Positions 34,729-43,791 of a stretch of 57,506 nt of DNA are shown piece by piece. The notes beneath the pieces are model-generated. The model saw only the letters and a list, made by a program, of their open reading frames with translations, did not search any database and had not been told where the DNA came from. Positions within the stretch are counted from its first letter, which is position 1. Each line of letters starts with the position of its first letter. Location of the stretch: contig DATCRI010000066.1 of the NCBI GenBank assembly GCA_036569045.1, positions 1 through 57,506 of the forward strand, written 5' to 3'. This DNA comes from Chthoniobacterales bacterium. GTDB lineage: Bacteria > Verrucomicrobiota > Verrucomicrobiia > Chthoniobacterales > JAATET01. Both the position numbers and the translations under genes were made by a program.

Positions 34729-35910
34729 ATGATGAACTCGAAAAATCTCGCCTCCGCCCTCGCCTTCGCTGTCGTGGCGATCGCGCTCGTGCTGTCTCTC
34801 GCCGGCTGCGGCAAGGGTGCCGCCAGCGCCCAGACCCCGCCGCCACCCGTCGTCACGGTGGCGCCCGTCGAGCAGAGGGAAGTCACCGAGTGGGACGTCT
34901 TCACCGGGCGCGCGGAGGCGGTGGAATCCGTCGAGGTGCGCCCGCGCGTTTCCGGCCACATTGACGAGGTGCGTTTTCAATCCGGTCAGCTCGTGAAGAA
35001 GGGCGATGTGCTCTTCGTGATCGATCCGCGCTATTACAAGGCCGAGCTCGACCGTCGCCAGGCCGAATACGAGCAGGCGCAGGTGCGGCTGGCCAATGCC
35101 GGCCGCGACGCGAAACGCTCCGGCCGCCTGCTCGCGAGCAAGGCGATCTCCAGCGAGGAAGGCGACTCCATCGAGTCGCAGTTTCAGGAGGCGAAGGCCG
35201 GGCTGCTCGCCGCGCAGGCCATCCTCGAATCCGCCCGGCTCGACTACGAGTTCACCCAGGTGCGTGCGCCGATCGATGGCCGCGTGAGCCGCGCCCTGCT
35301 CACGGTGGGCAATTACGTGAGCGGCGTCGCCGGAAGCGCCTCGCTCCTCACAACGATCGTTTCGGTCGATCCGATCTACGTCTACGCGGACGTGGACGAG
35401 AATTCGCTGCTCAAGTTCAACGCCCTCGCCAGGGAGCGCGCGGCCGGCGGAAACAAGGTGCCGGTGGAACTCGCGCTCGGCGACGACGAAGGCTTTCCCG
35501 AGCGCGGCGTGATCGAGTCGTTCGACAACCGCGTCGATGCCAATACCGGCACGATCGTCGTGCGCGCGGAATTCGCGAATCCCGGCGGGCGCATCGTGCC
35601 CGGGCTGTTCGCGCGCATCCGCATCCCGATGAGCGGCCGGCACGACGCGCTGCTCGTCGACGAGGCCGCGATCGGCACCGACCAGGCGCAAAAGTTCGTT
35701 CTGACGCTCGGCAAGGACAACACCGTGCAATATCGCGCCGTGAAGCTCGGGCCGGCGATCGACGGCAAGCGCATCGTGCGTTCCGGCCTCGAGCCCGGTG
35801 AGAAGATCATCGTGAACGGCCTCATGCACGCCCGTCCGGGCATGCCGGTCACGCCGCAGGAAGCCGTCGCCGCGACGGAGCCTGCCGGACCGAAAACCGC
35901 GAAGCGCTAA
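34729..35910 (+). CDS. RND efflux periplasmic adaptor (membrane-fusion) lipoprotein, 393 aa
   Basis: ATG 34729 is chosen over an upstream in-frame GTG (34696) because it starts the lipoprotein signal (SALAFAVVAIALVLSLAGC). The mature protein shows the adaptor order: barrel-sandwich/lipoyl half (VEVRPRVSGHIDEVRFQSGQ is the start, then VKKGDVLFVIDP), an alpha-helical hairpin (YKAELDRRQAEYEQAQVRLA ... AKAGLLAAQAILESARL), second lipoyl half (FTQVRAPIDGRVSRALLTVG), beta-barrel and membrane-proximal domain. It bridges the inner-membrane pump to an outer-membrane channel. No TolC-type gene follows, so a channel from elsewhere must be used. Sits 15 bases before the pump gene. Confidence 0.93.
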   Translation: MMNSKNLASALAFAVVAIALVLSLAGCGKGAASAQTPPPPVVTVAPVEQREVTEWDVFTGRAEAVESVEVRPRVSGHIDEVRFQSGQLVKKGDVLFVIDPRYYKAELDRRQAEYEQAQVRLANAGRDAKRSGRLLASKAISSEEGDSIESQFQEAKAGLLAAQAILESARLDYEFTQVRAPIDGRVSRALLTVGNYVSGVAGSASLLTTIVSVDPIYVYADVDENSLLKFNALARERAAGGNKVPVELALGDDEGFPERGVIESFDNRVDANTGTIVVRAEFANPGGRIVPGLFARIRIPMSGRHDALLVDEAAIGTDQAQKFVLTLGKDNTVQYRAVKLGPAIDGKRIVRSGLEPGEKIIVNGLMHARPGMPVTPQEAVAATEPAGPKTAKR

Positions 35911-35925
35911 GCCCGCGCGCCGACC

Positions 35926-38900
35926 ATGAATTTCTCGCAATTCTTCATCCGCCGCCCGGTGTTTGCCGGCGTGCTGTCGATCCTCGTTTTCCTCATCGGG
36001 CTCATCTCGATGTGGCAGCTGCCGATCAGCGAATATCCGGAGGTCGTGCCGCCGACCGTGGTCGTGCAGGCCACGTATCCCGGCGCGAATCCCCGGACGA
36101 TTGCCGAGACCGTCGCCGCGCCGCTCGAGCAGGCGATCAATGGCGTCGAGAACTCGCTCTACATGTTCTCGCAATCCACGCCCGATGGCGTGATGTCGCT
36201 CACCGTCACGTTCGCGCTCGGCACGGATGTGGACAAGGCGCAGGTGCTCGTGCAAAACCGCGTCGCGCAGGCGCTGCCGAAATTGCCGGAGGAAGTCCGC
36301 GCGCTCGGCGTCACGACGACCAAGCAATCGCCCGACCTCACGCTCGTCGTCCACCTGACCTCGCCGACGGGCCGCTACGACGAGATCTACCTGCGAAACT
36401 ACGCGACGCTGCAGGTAAAGGACGTGCTCGCGCGCATTCCCGGCGCCGGCTCCGTGCAGCTCTTCGGCTCCGGCGACTACGCGATGCGCGTGTGGCTGGA
36501 CCCCGACAAGGCCGCCGCGCGCAACCTCACGGCCAGCGACATCATTGCCGCCATCCGCGAGCAGAACATCCAGGTCGCCGCCGGCTCGGTGGGCCAGCAG
36601 CCGCTCGCCGCGCCGGTGCCGATGGAGCTCCAGATCAACGCGAAGGGCCGCCTCATCGACGAGGAGGAATTCGGCAACATCATCGTGAAGACCGGGCCGA
36701 ACGGTGAGAAGACACTGCTCAGGGACATCGCCCGCGTCGAGCTCGGGGCCTCGTCCTACGCGCTGCGTTCGCTCCTCGATAATCATCCCGCGGTCGCCAT
36801 CCCGATCTTCCAGCTTCCCGGCGCGAACGCGATCCAGCTCTCGAAGGACGTGCGCGCCAAGATGGACGAGCTCAAGAAGAGCTTTCCCGACGGCATCGAA
36901 TACTCGGTCGTCTACGATCCCACCGTGTTCGTGAGCCACTCGATCGAGGCCGTCGTCCACACGCTCGTCGAGGCGCTCATCCTCGTCGTGCTGGTCGTCA
37001 TCCTCTTCCTCCAGACGTGGCGCGCGTCGATCATCCCGCTCGCCGCCGTGCCCGTCTCGCTCATCGGCACGTTCGCGGTGATGCATTTCCTCGGCTTCTC
37101 GATCAATGCGCTCTCGCTCTTCGGCCTCGTGCTGGCGATCGGCATCGTCGTCGACGACGCCATCGTCGTTGTCGAGAACGTCGAACGAAACATCGAGAAC
37201 GGCCTCACGCCCATCCAGGCGACCGAGCAGGCGATGAAGGAGGTCACCGGCCCGATCATTGCGACTGCGCTCGTGCTCTGCGCGGTGTTCGTGCCGACGG
37301 CGTTCATCAGCGGACTGACCGGCCAGTTCTACAAGCAATTCGCCATCACCATCGCGATCTCGACGGTCATCTCTGCCTTCAATTCCCTCACGCTCTCGCC
37401 GGCGCTCAGCGCGCTCCTGCTCAAGAGCCACCACGCGCCGAAGGATCTGCCCTCGCGCCTGATGGATCGCGCCCTGGGCTGGTTCTTCCGGCCGTTCAAC
37501 CGCGCCTTTGCGTGGACCGGCCGAAAATACGGCGCCGGCGTCGGCGGGATCGCCCGCAAGAGCGCCGTGGCCCTCATTCTCTACGCGGGTCTCGTTGTTC
37601 TCACGGGCTGGAGCTTCCAGAAGGTGCCGACCGGCTTCGTGCCGACGCAGGACAAGCAATACCTCGTCTCCTTCGCGCAGTTGCCCGACGGCGCATCACT
37701 CGAACGCACGCAAAAGGTAATCGAGCGGATGAGCGAAATCGGGCTGAAGGTGCCCGGCGTCGAGTCCGCGGTCGCGTTCCCCGGGTTGAGCATCAGCGGC
37801 TTCAGCGTCGCGTCGAACTCCGGCATCGTCTTCTTCTGTCTGAAGCCATTCGAGGACCGCAAATCGCCCGACCAGAGCGGCCCGGCCATCGCCGCGAAGC
37901 TCAACCAGCAGCTCTCGTCGATTCAGGAGGCCTTCGTGCTCACCGTGCCGCCGCCGCCCGTGATGGGCCTCGGCACGATCGGCGGATTCAAGGCCTACAT
38001 CGAGGATCGCGCCGACCTCGGCTACGACGCGCTCTACAAAAACATTCAGACGCTTACCGGCAAGGGCATGCAGACGCCCGGGCTCGGCGGCATGTTCTCC
38101 ATGTTCACGGTCAATGTTCCGCAACTCGATGCAAACATCGACCGTGTGAAGGCCAAGACGCAGGGGGTGCCGCTGCAGAATCTCTTCGAGACGATGCAGG
38201 TCTACCTCGGCTCGCTCTACGTGAATGATTTCAACCGTTTCGGGCGCACCTTTCAGGTCGTCGCGCAGGCCGAGTCGCAGTTCCGCGAGCGGCCCGAGGA
38301 CATCACGCGCTTGAAGACCCGCAACGCCGCAGGCCAGATGGTCCCGCTCGGCTCGCTGATCACGGTGAAGGAAACCCACGGCCCGAACAGCGCCATGCGT
38401 TACAACGGCTATCCCGCCGCCGAGATCAATGGCGGCCCTGCGCCGGGCTTCAGCTCCGGCCAGGCCGAGGCCCTCATGACGAAGCTCGCTGCCGAAAACC
38501 TTCCGCCGGGCATGACGATGGAATGGACCGACCTGACCTACCAGCGCATCCTCGCCGGCGACACGGCGATGTATATTTACCCGCTGTGCATCCTGCTCGT
38601 CTTCCTCGTGCTCGCCGCACTGTATGAAAGCTTCCGCCTCCCGCTTGCGATCATCCTGATCGTCCCCATGTGCCTGCTCGCCGCGATTACCGGTGTGTGG
38701 TTGCAGGGCCAATGGGATCCCGCCGCGGGCGACAACAACATCTTCACGCAGATCGGCCTCATCGTGCTCGTCGGCCTTGCGTGCAAGAACGCCATCCTCA
38801 TTGTCGAGTTCGCGAAGCAGAAACAGGACGAAGGCCTGGACAGCATCGCCGCCGTCGTCGAAGCGTGCCGTCTGCGCCTGCGCCCGATCCTGATGACGTC

Positions 38901-39135
38901 CATCGCGTTCATCGCCGGCGTCTTCCCGCTCGTGATATCGACCGGCGCCGGCTCGGAAATGCGCCGGGCCATGGGCGTCGCGGTATTCTCGGGGATGATC
39001 GGCGTGACGCTCTTCGGCCTCTTTCTCACGCCGGTCTTCTACGTGACCGTGATGAAACTCGGCCGCCGGAAAGCCGTCGCCATCGATCCGGAGACGACTT
39101 CGCGCGGCGGCACGCCCGCCATCGCGGCATCATAG
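35926..39135 (+). CDS. RND multidrug efflux transporter, HAE1/AcrB family, 1069 aa
   Basis: The protein starts with the canonical FFIRRPVFAGVLSILVFLIG and has the 12-helix RND layout with two large periplasmic loops. The proton-relay residues are present: Asp410-Asp411 in GIVVDDAIVVVENVERN (TM4) and Lys954 in GLACKNAILIVEFAKQ (TM10). Other blocks are QNRVAQALPKLPEEVRALGV in the porter domain and FFRPFNRAFAW between the halves. It exports hydrophobic or amphiphilic compounds in exchange for protons as a trimer with the adaptor lipoprotein encoded upstream. Length is normal for AcrB. Likely repressed by the upstream TetR. Confidence 0.96.
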   Translation: MNFSQFFIRRPVFAGVLSILVFLIGLISMWQLPISEYPEVVPPTVVVQATYPGANPRTIAETVAAPLEQAINGVENSLYMFSQSTPDGVMSLTVTFALGTDVDKAQVLVQNRVAQALPKLPEEVRALGVTTTKQSPDLTLVVHLTSPTGRYDEIYLRNYATLQVKDVLARIPGAGSVQLFGSGDYAMRVWLDPDKAAARNLTASDIIAAIREQNIQVAAGSVGQQPLAAPVPMELQINAKGRLIDEEEFGNIIVKTGPNGEKTLLRDIARVELGASSYALRSLLDNHPAVAIPIFQLPGANAIQLSKDVRAKMDELKKSFPDGIEYSVVYDPTVFVSHSIEAVVHTLVEALILVVLVVILFLQTWRASIIPLAAVPVSLIGTFAVMHFLGFSINALSLFGLVLAIGIVVDDAIVVVENVERNIENGLTPIQATEQAMKEVTGPIIATALVLCAVFVPTAFISGLTGQFYKQFAITIAISTVISAFNSLTLSPALSALLLKSHHAPKDLPSRLMDRALGWFFRPFNRAFAWTGRKYGAGVGGIARKSAVALILYAGLVVLTGWSFQKVPTGFVPTQDKQYLVSFAQLPDGASLERTQKVIERMSEIGLKVPGVESAVAFPGLSISGFSVASNSGIVFFCLKPFEDRKSPDQSGPAIAAKLNQQLSSIQEAFVLTVPPPPVMGLGTIGGFKAYIEDRADLGYDALYKNIQTLTGKGMQTPGLGGMFSMFTVNVPQLDANIDRVKAKTQGVPLQNLFETMQVYLGSLYVNDFNRFGRTFQVVAQAESQFRERPEDITRLKTRNAAGQMVPLGSLITVKETHGPNSAMRYNGYPAAEINGGPAPGFSSGQAEALMTKLAAENLPPGMTMEWTDLTYQRILAGDTAMYIYPLCILLVFLVLAALYESFRLPLAIILIVPMCLLAAITGVWLQGQWDPAAGDNNIFTQIGLIVLVGLACKNAILIVEFAKQKQDEGLDSIAAVVEACRLRLRPILMTSIAFIAGVFPLVISTGAGSEMRRAMGVAVFSGMIGVTLFGLFLTPVFYVTVMKLGRRKAVAIDPETTSRGGTPAIAAS

Positions 39136-39684
39136 CTGGGAGAACCAGAGCCGGCTTTCCCCGGGAAGCCCATGGACCTCAAGCTGACGGGTAATCTCCG
39201 CCAGCGGCGGCTCTTCGACGACGTGAAGCGGATCGCCAGGCAGATGGGGCAGCGCGGCGCGAGTAAGCGCCCAGCACGCCCAAGCCCGCCAGCGGCGCTG
39301 TTCGCGGCGCGGCTCGTTCATCCGGCCCGCGAGATGCTGGAAATGCACGCGTGGATTGCCGATCCAGGCTTCCGGCGGCGTATGGCGAAGAATCCATGCC
39401 ATCGCCGCGTAGGGGAGCGGCCAGGCCGCGAGTTCCGCCTCGTCGCCGCGAAGATCCGCGCCGAAGGCCCGATCGAGTTTCAGGACGGCGCGGGCTGCGA
39501 GTCCCTTTCGCCAGACGTAGTGGCCATAGGTGAGGGCCGTCAGGTAAAATGCTCCGTTCCGGGCCGACCCGTGCGCGGCCAGGGACTGGGCATTCATTTC
39601 TGCCGGCGGGGGCGGGAGATGCGGACACGGCGGATACCCGGCCGGAAACGGTTCGACGGACGAGGAATTCACAAATTGTCGCAT
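39130..39684 (-). CDS. Conserved-looking hypothetical protein, 184 aa
   Basis: Start taken at ATG 39684; a TTG four codons upstream and an ATG at 39597 are alternatives. The core reads like a TPR-like helical repeat (AFYLTALTYGHYVWRKGLAA, then RAVLKLDRAFGADLRGDEA). It continues with WPLPYAAMAWILRHTPPEAWIGN and a Trp/Arg-rich segment (EPRREQRRWRAWACWALTRA). The end, HGLPGESRLWFSQL, is compact. No signal peptide or known catalytic motif. Cysteine-, Trp- and Arg-rich helices of this kind appear in unannotated Verrucomicrobia proteins that I recall only vaguely. The stop abuts the converging RND gene with a small overlap. Confidence 0.65.
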   Translation of the reverse strand: MRQFVNSSSVEPFPAGYPPCPHLPPPPAEMNAQSLAAHGSARNGAFYLTALTYGHYVWRKGLAARAVLKLDRAFGADLRGDEAELAAWPLPYAAMAWILRHTPPEAWIGNPRVHFQHLAGRMNEPRREQRRWRAWACWALTRAALPHLPGDPLHVVEEPPLAEITRQLEVHGLPGESRLWFSQL

Positions 39685-39777
39685 CGTGGTCCGCAAACGT
39701 CGGGCAATCGGATGTGTTGAAATTTTTCCAGCTGCAAAACTTTGCTTCTTGGCATACTAAATTGTCCCCCACCGCCC

Positions 39778-40653
39778 ATGGATCGCTTCTTTTTCTACCT
39801 TCTCGGAGCCATGGCGGCCGTCCTGCTCGCGATGGTCGCCTTTGTTTCGTTCTCGCGATATCAGAAAGTGTCGGACTCGGCGGCGGCGAAAGTGGTGGTC
39901 GAAAAGCCGGAACCTTCCGCGACCCCGAAAGCGACGCCGGCGCGCTGGTCTCCTTCCGATCCGAGCGCCCTTGCGACCCCGATTCCGATGGATCAGACCA
40001 TGATGGGCCGGGCGATGCCGACGCCGGTGCCCTGGTCACCTCCGAATCCGGGCAAAACCACGACGGTCATCTATCCCGGCTTCACGGTGGTGTATTCCCC
40101 GACGCTCGGTTCTCCCCTCGCCGTGCAATACGCGATGGTGCAGGGCGCAAAGCCGAAAATCTACCCGGCTCCGGCGAAGGTGGTGACTCCGAATCCGAGG
40201 CTCATCCCGGCCGCTGGGTATGCCCGGGGACCGATGGCTTTCCCGAAGTCCATCGCCCTTTACTTCGGCAAGGCCGCCGGCACGAACACGAATCTGATGA
40301 CGAACGTGGCTGCGTTCAATCCCGGCACGCTCGCCGGACCGTGGAACGAACTGGCCGAGCTCGAGTTGCGCTACGCCTCGGAATACAAATGGATCGAGAT
40401 CGTGGCCGGCCCGATTTTTTCCGATCCCCCGACGAAGGTCGGCGGCGTCCTCGTTCCGGCGGCGTTTTTCCGGGTTTATCGCCGCGCCTACGGCGACAGC
40501 ATGGCCTTTATCGTGCCGCAGGGGGCAACCTCGACGAAGATGGAAACGTATCTTACGAGCATCTCCGCGGTAGAGGCTGCAACCGGCGTGTCCATTTTCA
40601 CCAACACGGTGTCGATCGACGCCCGTGACCTGACCGCGGAGGCCGTCTGGTAG
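39778..40653 (+). CDS. Membrane-anchored DNA/RNA non-specific endonuclease-like protein lacking catalytic residues, 291 aa
   Basis: The ATG at 39778 starts an N-terminal membrane anchor (FFFYLLGAMAAVLLAMVAFV), followed by a Pro/Thr/Trp-rich linker with repeated TP(V/A)xWSPP elements. From ~residue 105 the sequence tracks the NUC/Endonuclease_NS fold: LAVQYAMVQGAKP, then GYARGPMAFP where active enzymes have DRGH. Then LMTNVAAFNPGTLAGPWNELAELE in place of TN..PQ...LN.G.W..LE, IEIVAGPIF, VLVPAAFFRVYRR and a closing SISAVEAATGVSIFTN block. The general-base His is Pro152, the Asp is Ala149, and the metal-binding Asn position is occupied by Leu. A binding or structural role is therefore more likely than nuclease activity. 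No partner gene is evident. Confidence 0.7.
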   Translation: MDRFFFYLLGAMAAVLLAMVAFVSFSRYQKVSDSAAAKVVVEKPEPSATPKATPARWSPSDPSALATPIPMDQTMMGRAMPTPVPWSPPNPGKTTTVIYPGFTVVYSPTLGSPLAVQYAMVQGAKPKIYPAPAKVVTPNPRLIPAAGYARGPMAFPKSIALYFGKAAGTNTNLMTNVAAFNPGTLAGPWNELAELELRYASEYKWIEIVAGPIFSDPPTKVGGVLVPAAFFRVYRRAYGDSMAFIVPQGATSTKMETYLTSISAVEAATGVSIFTNTVSIDARDLTAEAVW

Positions 40654-40938
40654 GACTTTTCCGGTGATCTTCAAATTTCGCAAAAATAATGAGTGATCTT
40701 CTCGACAACTCTTCAATCGCGCGGAACAGTAGTTCTCTCATCGATTTGAGCATTGCCCTCTCTGTCCTCTCGATCACTTTCTCGCCCAGTCCCCATCGCC
40801 CTCCTCCCATTTCGCCGCCCGTGATCGGGTGAATTTCCGCCGCCGATCATGTCCCCTGGAAATGGCCCTGCCTTTTTATCCGCTCTCGTGAACCGCGCGC
40901 CGCTATCTCTCCGGACCGCTTTGGCGGAGAATTCCTCC

Positions 40939-43791
40939 GTGATCAGAAGGCCGAAATTCCGTTTGCCGGCGATTTGCAGCCTTGGCGTTTTTCTGATGTC
41001 GCTGTCGCTCAGTCCGGCTCAGACACCCCCGGCCCCGGCCGCGGCAAACGCCTCGCCTCAGGATGCCCTTTCCCAGAAGTATAACGCCGGCATGGAGGCC
41101 TTCAACAAGGGCGACTACGCGGCTGCGGCTGCCAACATGCAGGAGATTCTCGGTGCGGTGACCGAGGATTCCCAGCTCGACTCGGTCTATTACACCCTCG
41201 GCGCGGCCCAGTATAACCTGCACCAGTTCGGCCCGGCGATCGAATCCCTTCGGAAATTCGTTCAGAAATATCCGAAATCGCCCAAGATCGACGATGTGAC
41301 GCTCTTCATCGGGCAGGCGCAGGTCCAGATGAAGGACTACGAAGGGGCATCGAAGACCCTGGCCGCTCTTCAAAACAAGCCTGCCGTCCGGGAACAGGTG
41401 CTCCTGCTTCTCGGACAGGCCGCCAAGGATGCCGGCAAGACGGATGCCGCCATCGCGATTCTCAGGAAACTCACCGATGGCGGGGTGCATTCCATCGAAA
41501 CCGCCAACGGGATGATGTTGCTGGCGGACATCTACGCGCAGACTGGAGAGACGGACAAGGCGATCACTCTCTTGAAGGCGATGCGCGAGAATACCGGTCA
41601 GCTCGACAATATCGTCCGGTTGAACGCCATGGCCGTCGAGCAGGGCGACGCGCTCCTCAAGGCCGGAAAGCCCGATCAGGCGCTTGCGAGTTACCAGCTT
41701 GTCCAGCCGCAGTCCGAGGTAATCCGGCTCCAAAAGGCCCGGATCGCGGCGATGGAGGCGAAGGTTGCGCAAAACCTCGAAGCCGTTCGCGCGGATCCGC
41801 AGCGGGCCCAGGAAATCAGTGTCACCAACGGGCAGCTCCGCAATGCTGTGGCCCAGGCGAAGGCGCAGCTCGAGGCTTTTGAAAAGACTCCCGACTTCGC
41901 CGGGCCATTCTGGCTGCGCGTCGGCCAGGCCTATTACGGCATGGACCGCAAATGGGAAGCGGCAACGGTTTACGATGAGCTGCTGCGTCGCGAACCGACG
42001 AGTGCCGAGCGCGAGTCGGCGCTGTTTGGCTTGGTGGTCACTTCCGCGGAGTTGAATCGTGGACTGATCACTCGCGATCTCGCGCAGCAATACCTCAAGG
42101 AATTTCCCAAGGGCGCGAATGCCAACACGGTGGGCTACCTGCTTGGCGCCACGGCCCTGCAAAGCGGCGATACCGAGGCCGCCGTGAAGTATTTCGGGCT
42201 CATGCTCGAGACGCAGACGGACAGCGCCTACCGAGAGCAGATTTCCTTTCTCCTCGGCAATGCCCACTTCAGCCTGGGTGACTTCGACAAGGCGAAGGCC
42301 GACTACACCAAATACCTCGAGACCTACCCAAAGGGGCAGAATGTCGAGGAAGCGGTTTATCGCACCGCGCTCGCGGCGCTCTTTGCCGGCAAATACGAGG
42401 ACGCGATCAAGGGAATCAACGATTACATCAGGAAGTATCCCACGGGGAATTTCCTCGCGGATGCGAAATACCGCCTCGCCGTCTGTCAGTATGCCGCTTC
42501 GGATTATGAGAAGGTCGTGAAGGACTGCGATGCGTGGCTGAAGGAATTTCCCGGCGATGCGCTCCGCGGAGAAGTGCTGGCGCTCAAGGGAGATGCCCTG
42601 GCGCCGCTTCCAGGGCGCGAAGAAGAGGCGATCGATGCCTATATCGCTTCGTTGAACGCGGCGGGCACGGAGGAAGTGCTCACCCATTCGCTGACCGAGG
42701 GCGCCAAGCTCCTGCAGAAGCGCGGCGATTGGGAAAAGCTCGACAAGACGCTGACGGAATTCGTCGATGCGAACCCAACGAGCCCGGTGATCGTCCCGGT
42801 CGCCTACTGGATCGCCAAGGCCAAGACGAAGGAAGGCAAACCCGACGAAGCGCGTGAGGTTATTGCGGGCGTCATCAAAAAGAATATCAAGGATCCCAAC
42901 CAGGCTGCCGTGGAGCAGCTGATCACGCAGCTTGCGCTCCTTACTGCGAAACGGAGGCCGGCCACGACGGCCGATCCCGCGGCCACGCCGGTCCCGGCCG
43001 CGGTGGCGCTCGTGCAGGCCACGAGGGATCTCGAGTCCCTCCTGGGAGACGCGACCGTCTCGCCAACCGCCCAGGCGCGGGTCCTTTTTGCCAAATCGGA
43101 AGTCGCGCGCCTGCGCAAGGATCCGGTCGAACAGGAGAAGAATCTTGCCGCGATCGCCGAGCTTCCGCCGGGAAAGCTCAGCCCGCTGCTGCTCGCCCAG
43201 GTCGGCGATTACCTCCTCGCGAAAGGACAGATCGACAAGGCGGATGTCTTTTTCAAGCAGCTCCTCGAGAGCTACCCGAAAAGCGACTATCTCGACTTTG
43301 CCTACAACGGCTTTGGCGAAATCGCGTATCGGAAGAAGAACTATCCCGCGGCCCTTGGCTTTTTCACCGACGCCATCGGCAAGGCCGGAGCCACGATGAA
43401 GCTCAAGGAAGTCACGATCGGCCAGGCGAAGGCGCTGCTGGCGATGGGCCGGCTCGACGAAGCGCAGAAGCTCTTCGAACAGGTGGCCTCCACCCGGGAA
43501 TGGCGCGGCGAGTCCACCGCCTACTCGGTTTACTCGCTGGGCGAGATCGAGGAAAAGAAGGGCAAGCTGCCCGAGGCGATCGCCTACTACCAGCGGGTGT
43601 ATGTTGCCTACCGAAAATATCTGCCATGGGTCGCGAAAGCCTATCTGAGGAGTGCCGAATGTTTTGAAAAACTCGGCAAGAAAGAGGAAGCCGTGAAAAC
43701 TTATCGCGAAATGCTGTATAACAAGGCTCTCGCCGACTTCCCGGAATACGCCGAGGCTCGGAAAAAACTGGATGCTCTGGGCACGCCATGA
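40939..43791 (+). CDS. Exported tetratricopeptide-repeat protein, ~950 aa, first gene of Exb operon
   Basis: Start chosen at GTG 40939, which has GGAGA eight bases upstream and begins a clean signal peptide (RRPKFRLPAICSLGVFLMSL, cleavage after SPAQ); an in-frame ATG at 40849 would add 30 non-signal residues. Nearly all of the mature protein is TPR-type helical repeats (YNAGMEAFNKGDYAAAAANM; FSLGDFDKAKADYTKYLETYPKG-type units; LGEIEEKKGKLPEAIAYYQRV) with 'YPK'/'FPK' inter-repeat turns typical of YfgC/BamD/YbgF-like envelope proteins. It is a periplasmic scaffold by inference. The stop overlaps the next TPR gene (ATGA), and the operon continues to ExbB/ExbD. Confidence 0.87.
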   Translation: MIRRPKFRLPAICSLGVFLMSLSLSPAQTPPAPAAANASPQDALSQKYNAGMEAFNKGDYAAAAANMQEILGAVTEDSQLDSVYYTLGAAQYNLHQFGPAIESLRKFVQKYPKSPKIDDVTLFIGQAQVQMKDYEGASKTLAALQNKPAVREQVLLLLGQAAKDAGKTDAAIAILRKLTDGGVHSIETANGMMLLADIYAQTGETDKAITLLKAMRENTGQLDNIVRLNAMAVEQGDALLKAGKPDQALASYQLVQPQSEVIRLQKARIAAMEAKVAQNLEAVRADPQRAQEISVTNGQLRNAVAQAKAQLEAFEKTPDFAGPFWLRVGQAYYGMDRKWEAATVYDELLRREPTSAERESALFGLVVTSAELNRGLITRDLAQQYLKEFPKGANANTVGYLLGATALQSGDTEAAVKYFGLMLETQTDSAYREQISFLLGNAHFSLGDFDKAKADYTKYLETYPKGQNVEEAVYRTALAALFAGKYEDAIKGINDYIRKYPTGNFLADAKYRLAVCQYAASDYEKVVKDCDAWLKEFPGDALRGEVLALKGDALAPLPGREEEAIDAYIASLNAAGTEEVLTHSLTEGAKLLQKRGDWEKLDKTLTEFVDANPTSPVIVPVAYWIAKAKTKEGKPDEAREVIAGVIKKNIKDPNQAAVEQLITQLALLTAKRRPATTADPAATPVPAAVALVQATRDLESLLGDATVSPTAQARVLFAKSEVARLRKDPVEQEKNLAAIAELPPGKLSPLLLAQVGDYLLAKGQIDKADVFFKQLLESYPKSDYLDFAYNGFGEIAYRKKNYPAALGFFTDAIGKAGATMKLKEVTIGQAKALLAMGRLDEAQKLFEQVASTREWRGESTAYSVYSLGEIEEKKGKLPEAIAYYQRVYVAYRKYLPWVAKAYLRSAECFEKLGKKEEAVKTYREMLYNKALADFPEYAEARKKLDALGTP

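Noticed and set aside
34702-37659. 985-residue minus-strand open frame opposite the efflux genes
   Set aside because: Arg/Asp/Glu-rich shadow of the adaptor and pump genes.
39751-39766. Sigma-54-like TTGGCA...TTGT element before the pseudo-nuclease gene
   Set aside because: Distance between the GG and the downstream TTG is one base too long for a -24/-12 promoter, and the GC doublet is missing.
39778-40653. Functional DNA/RNA non-specific endonuclease
   Set aside because: The catalytic DRGH is ARGP and the metal-site Asn is lost, so an active nuclease is not supported.
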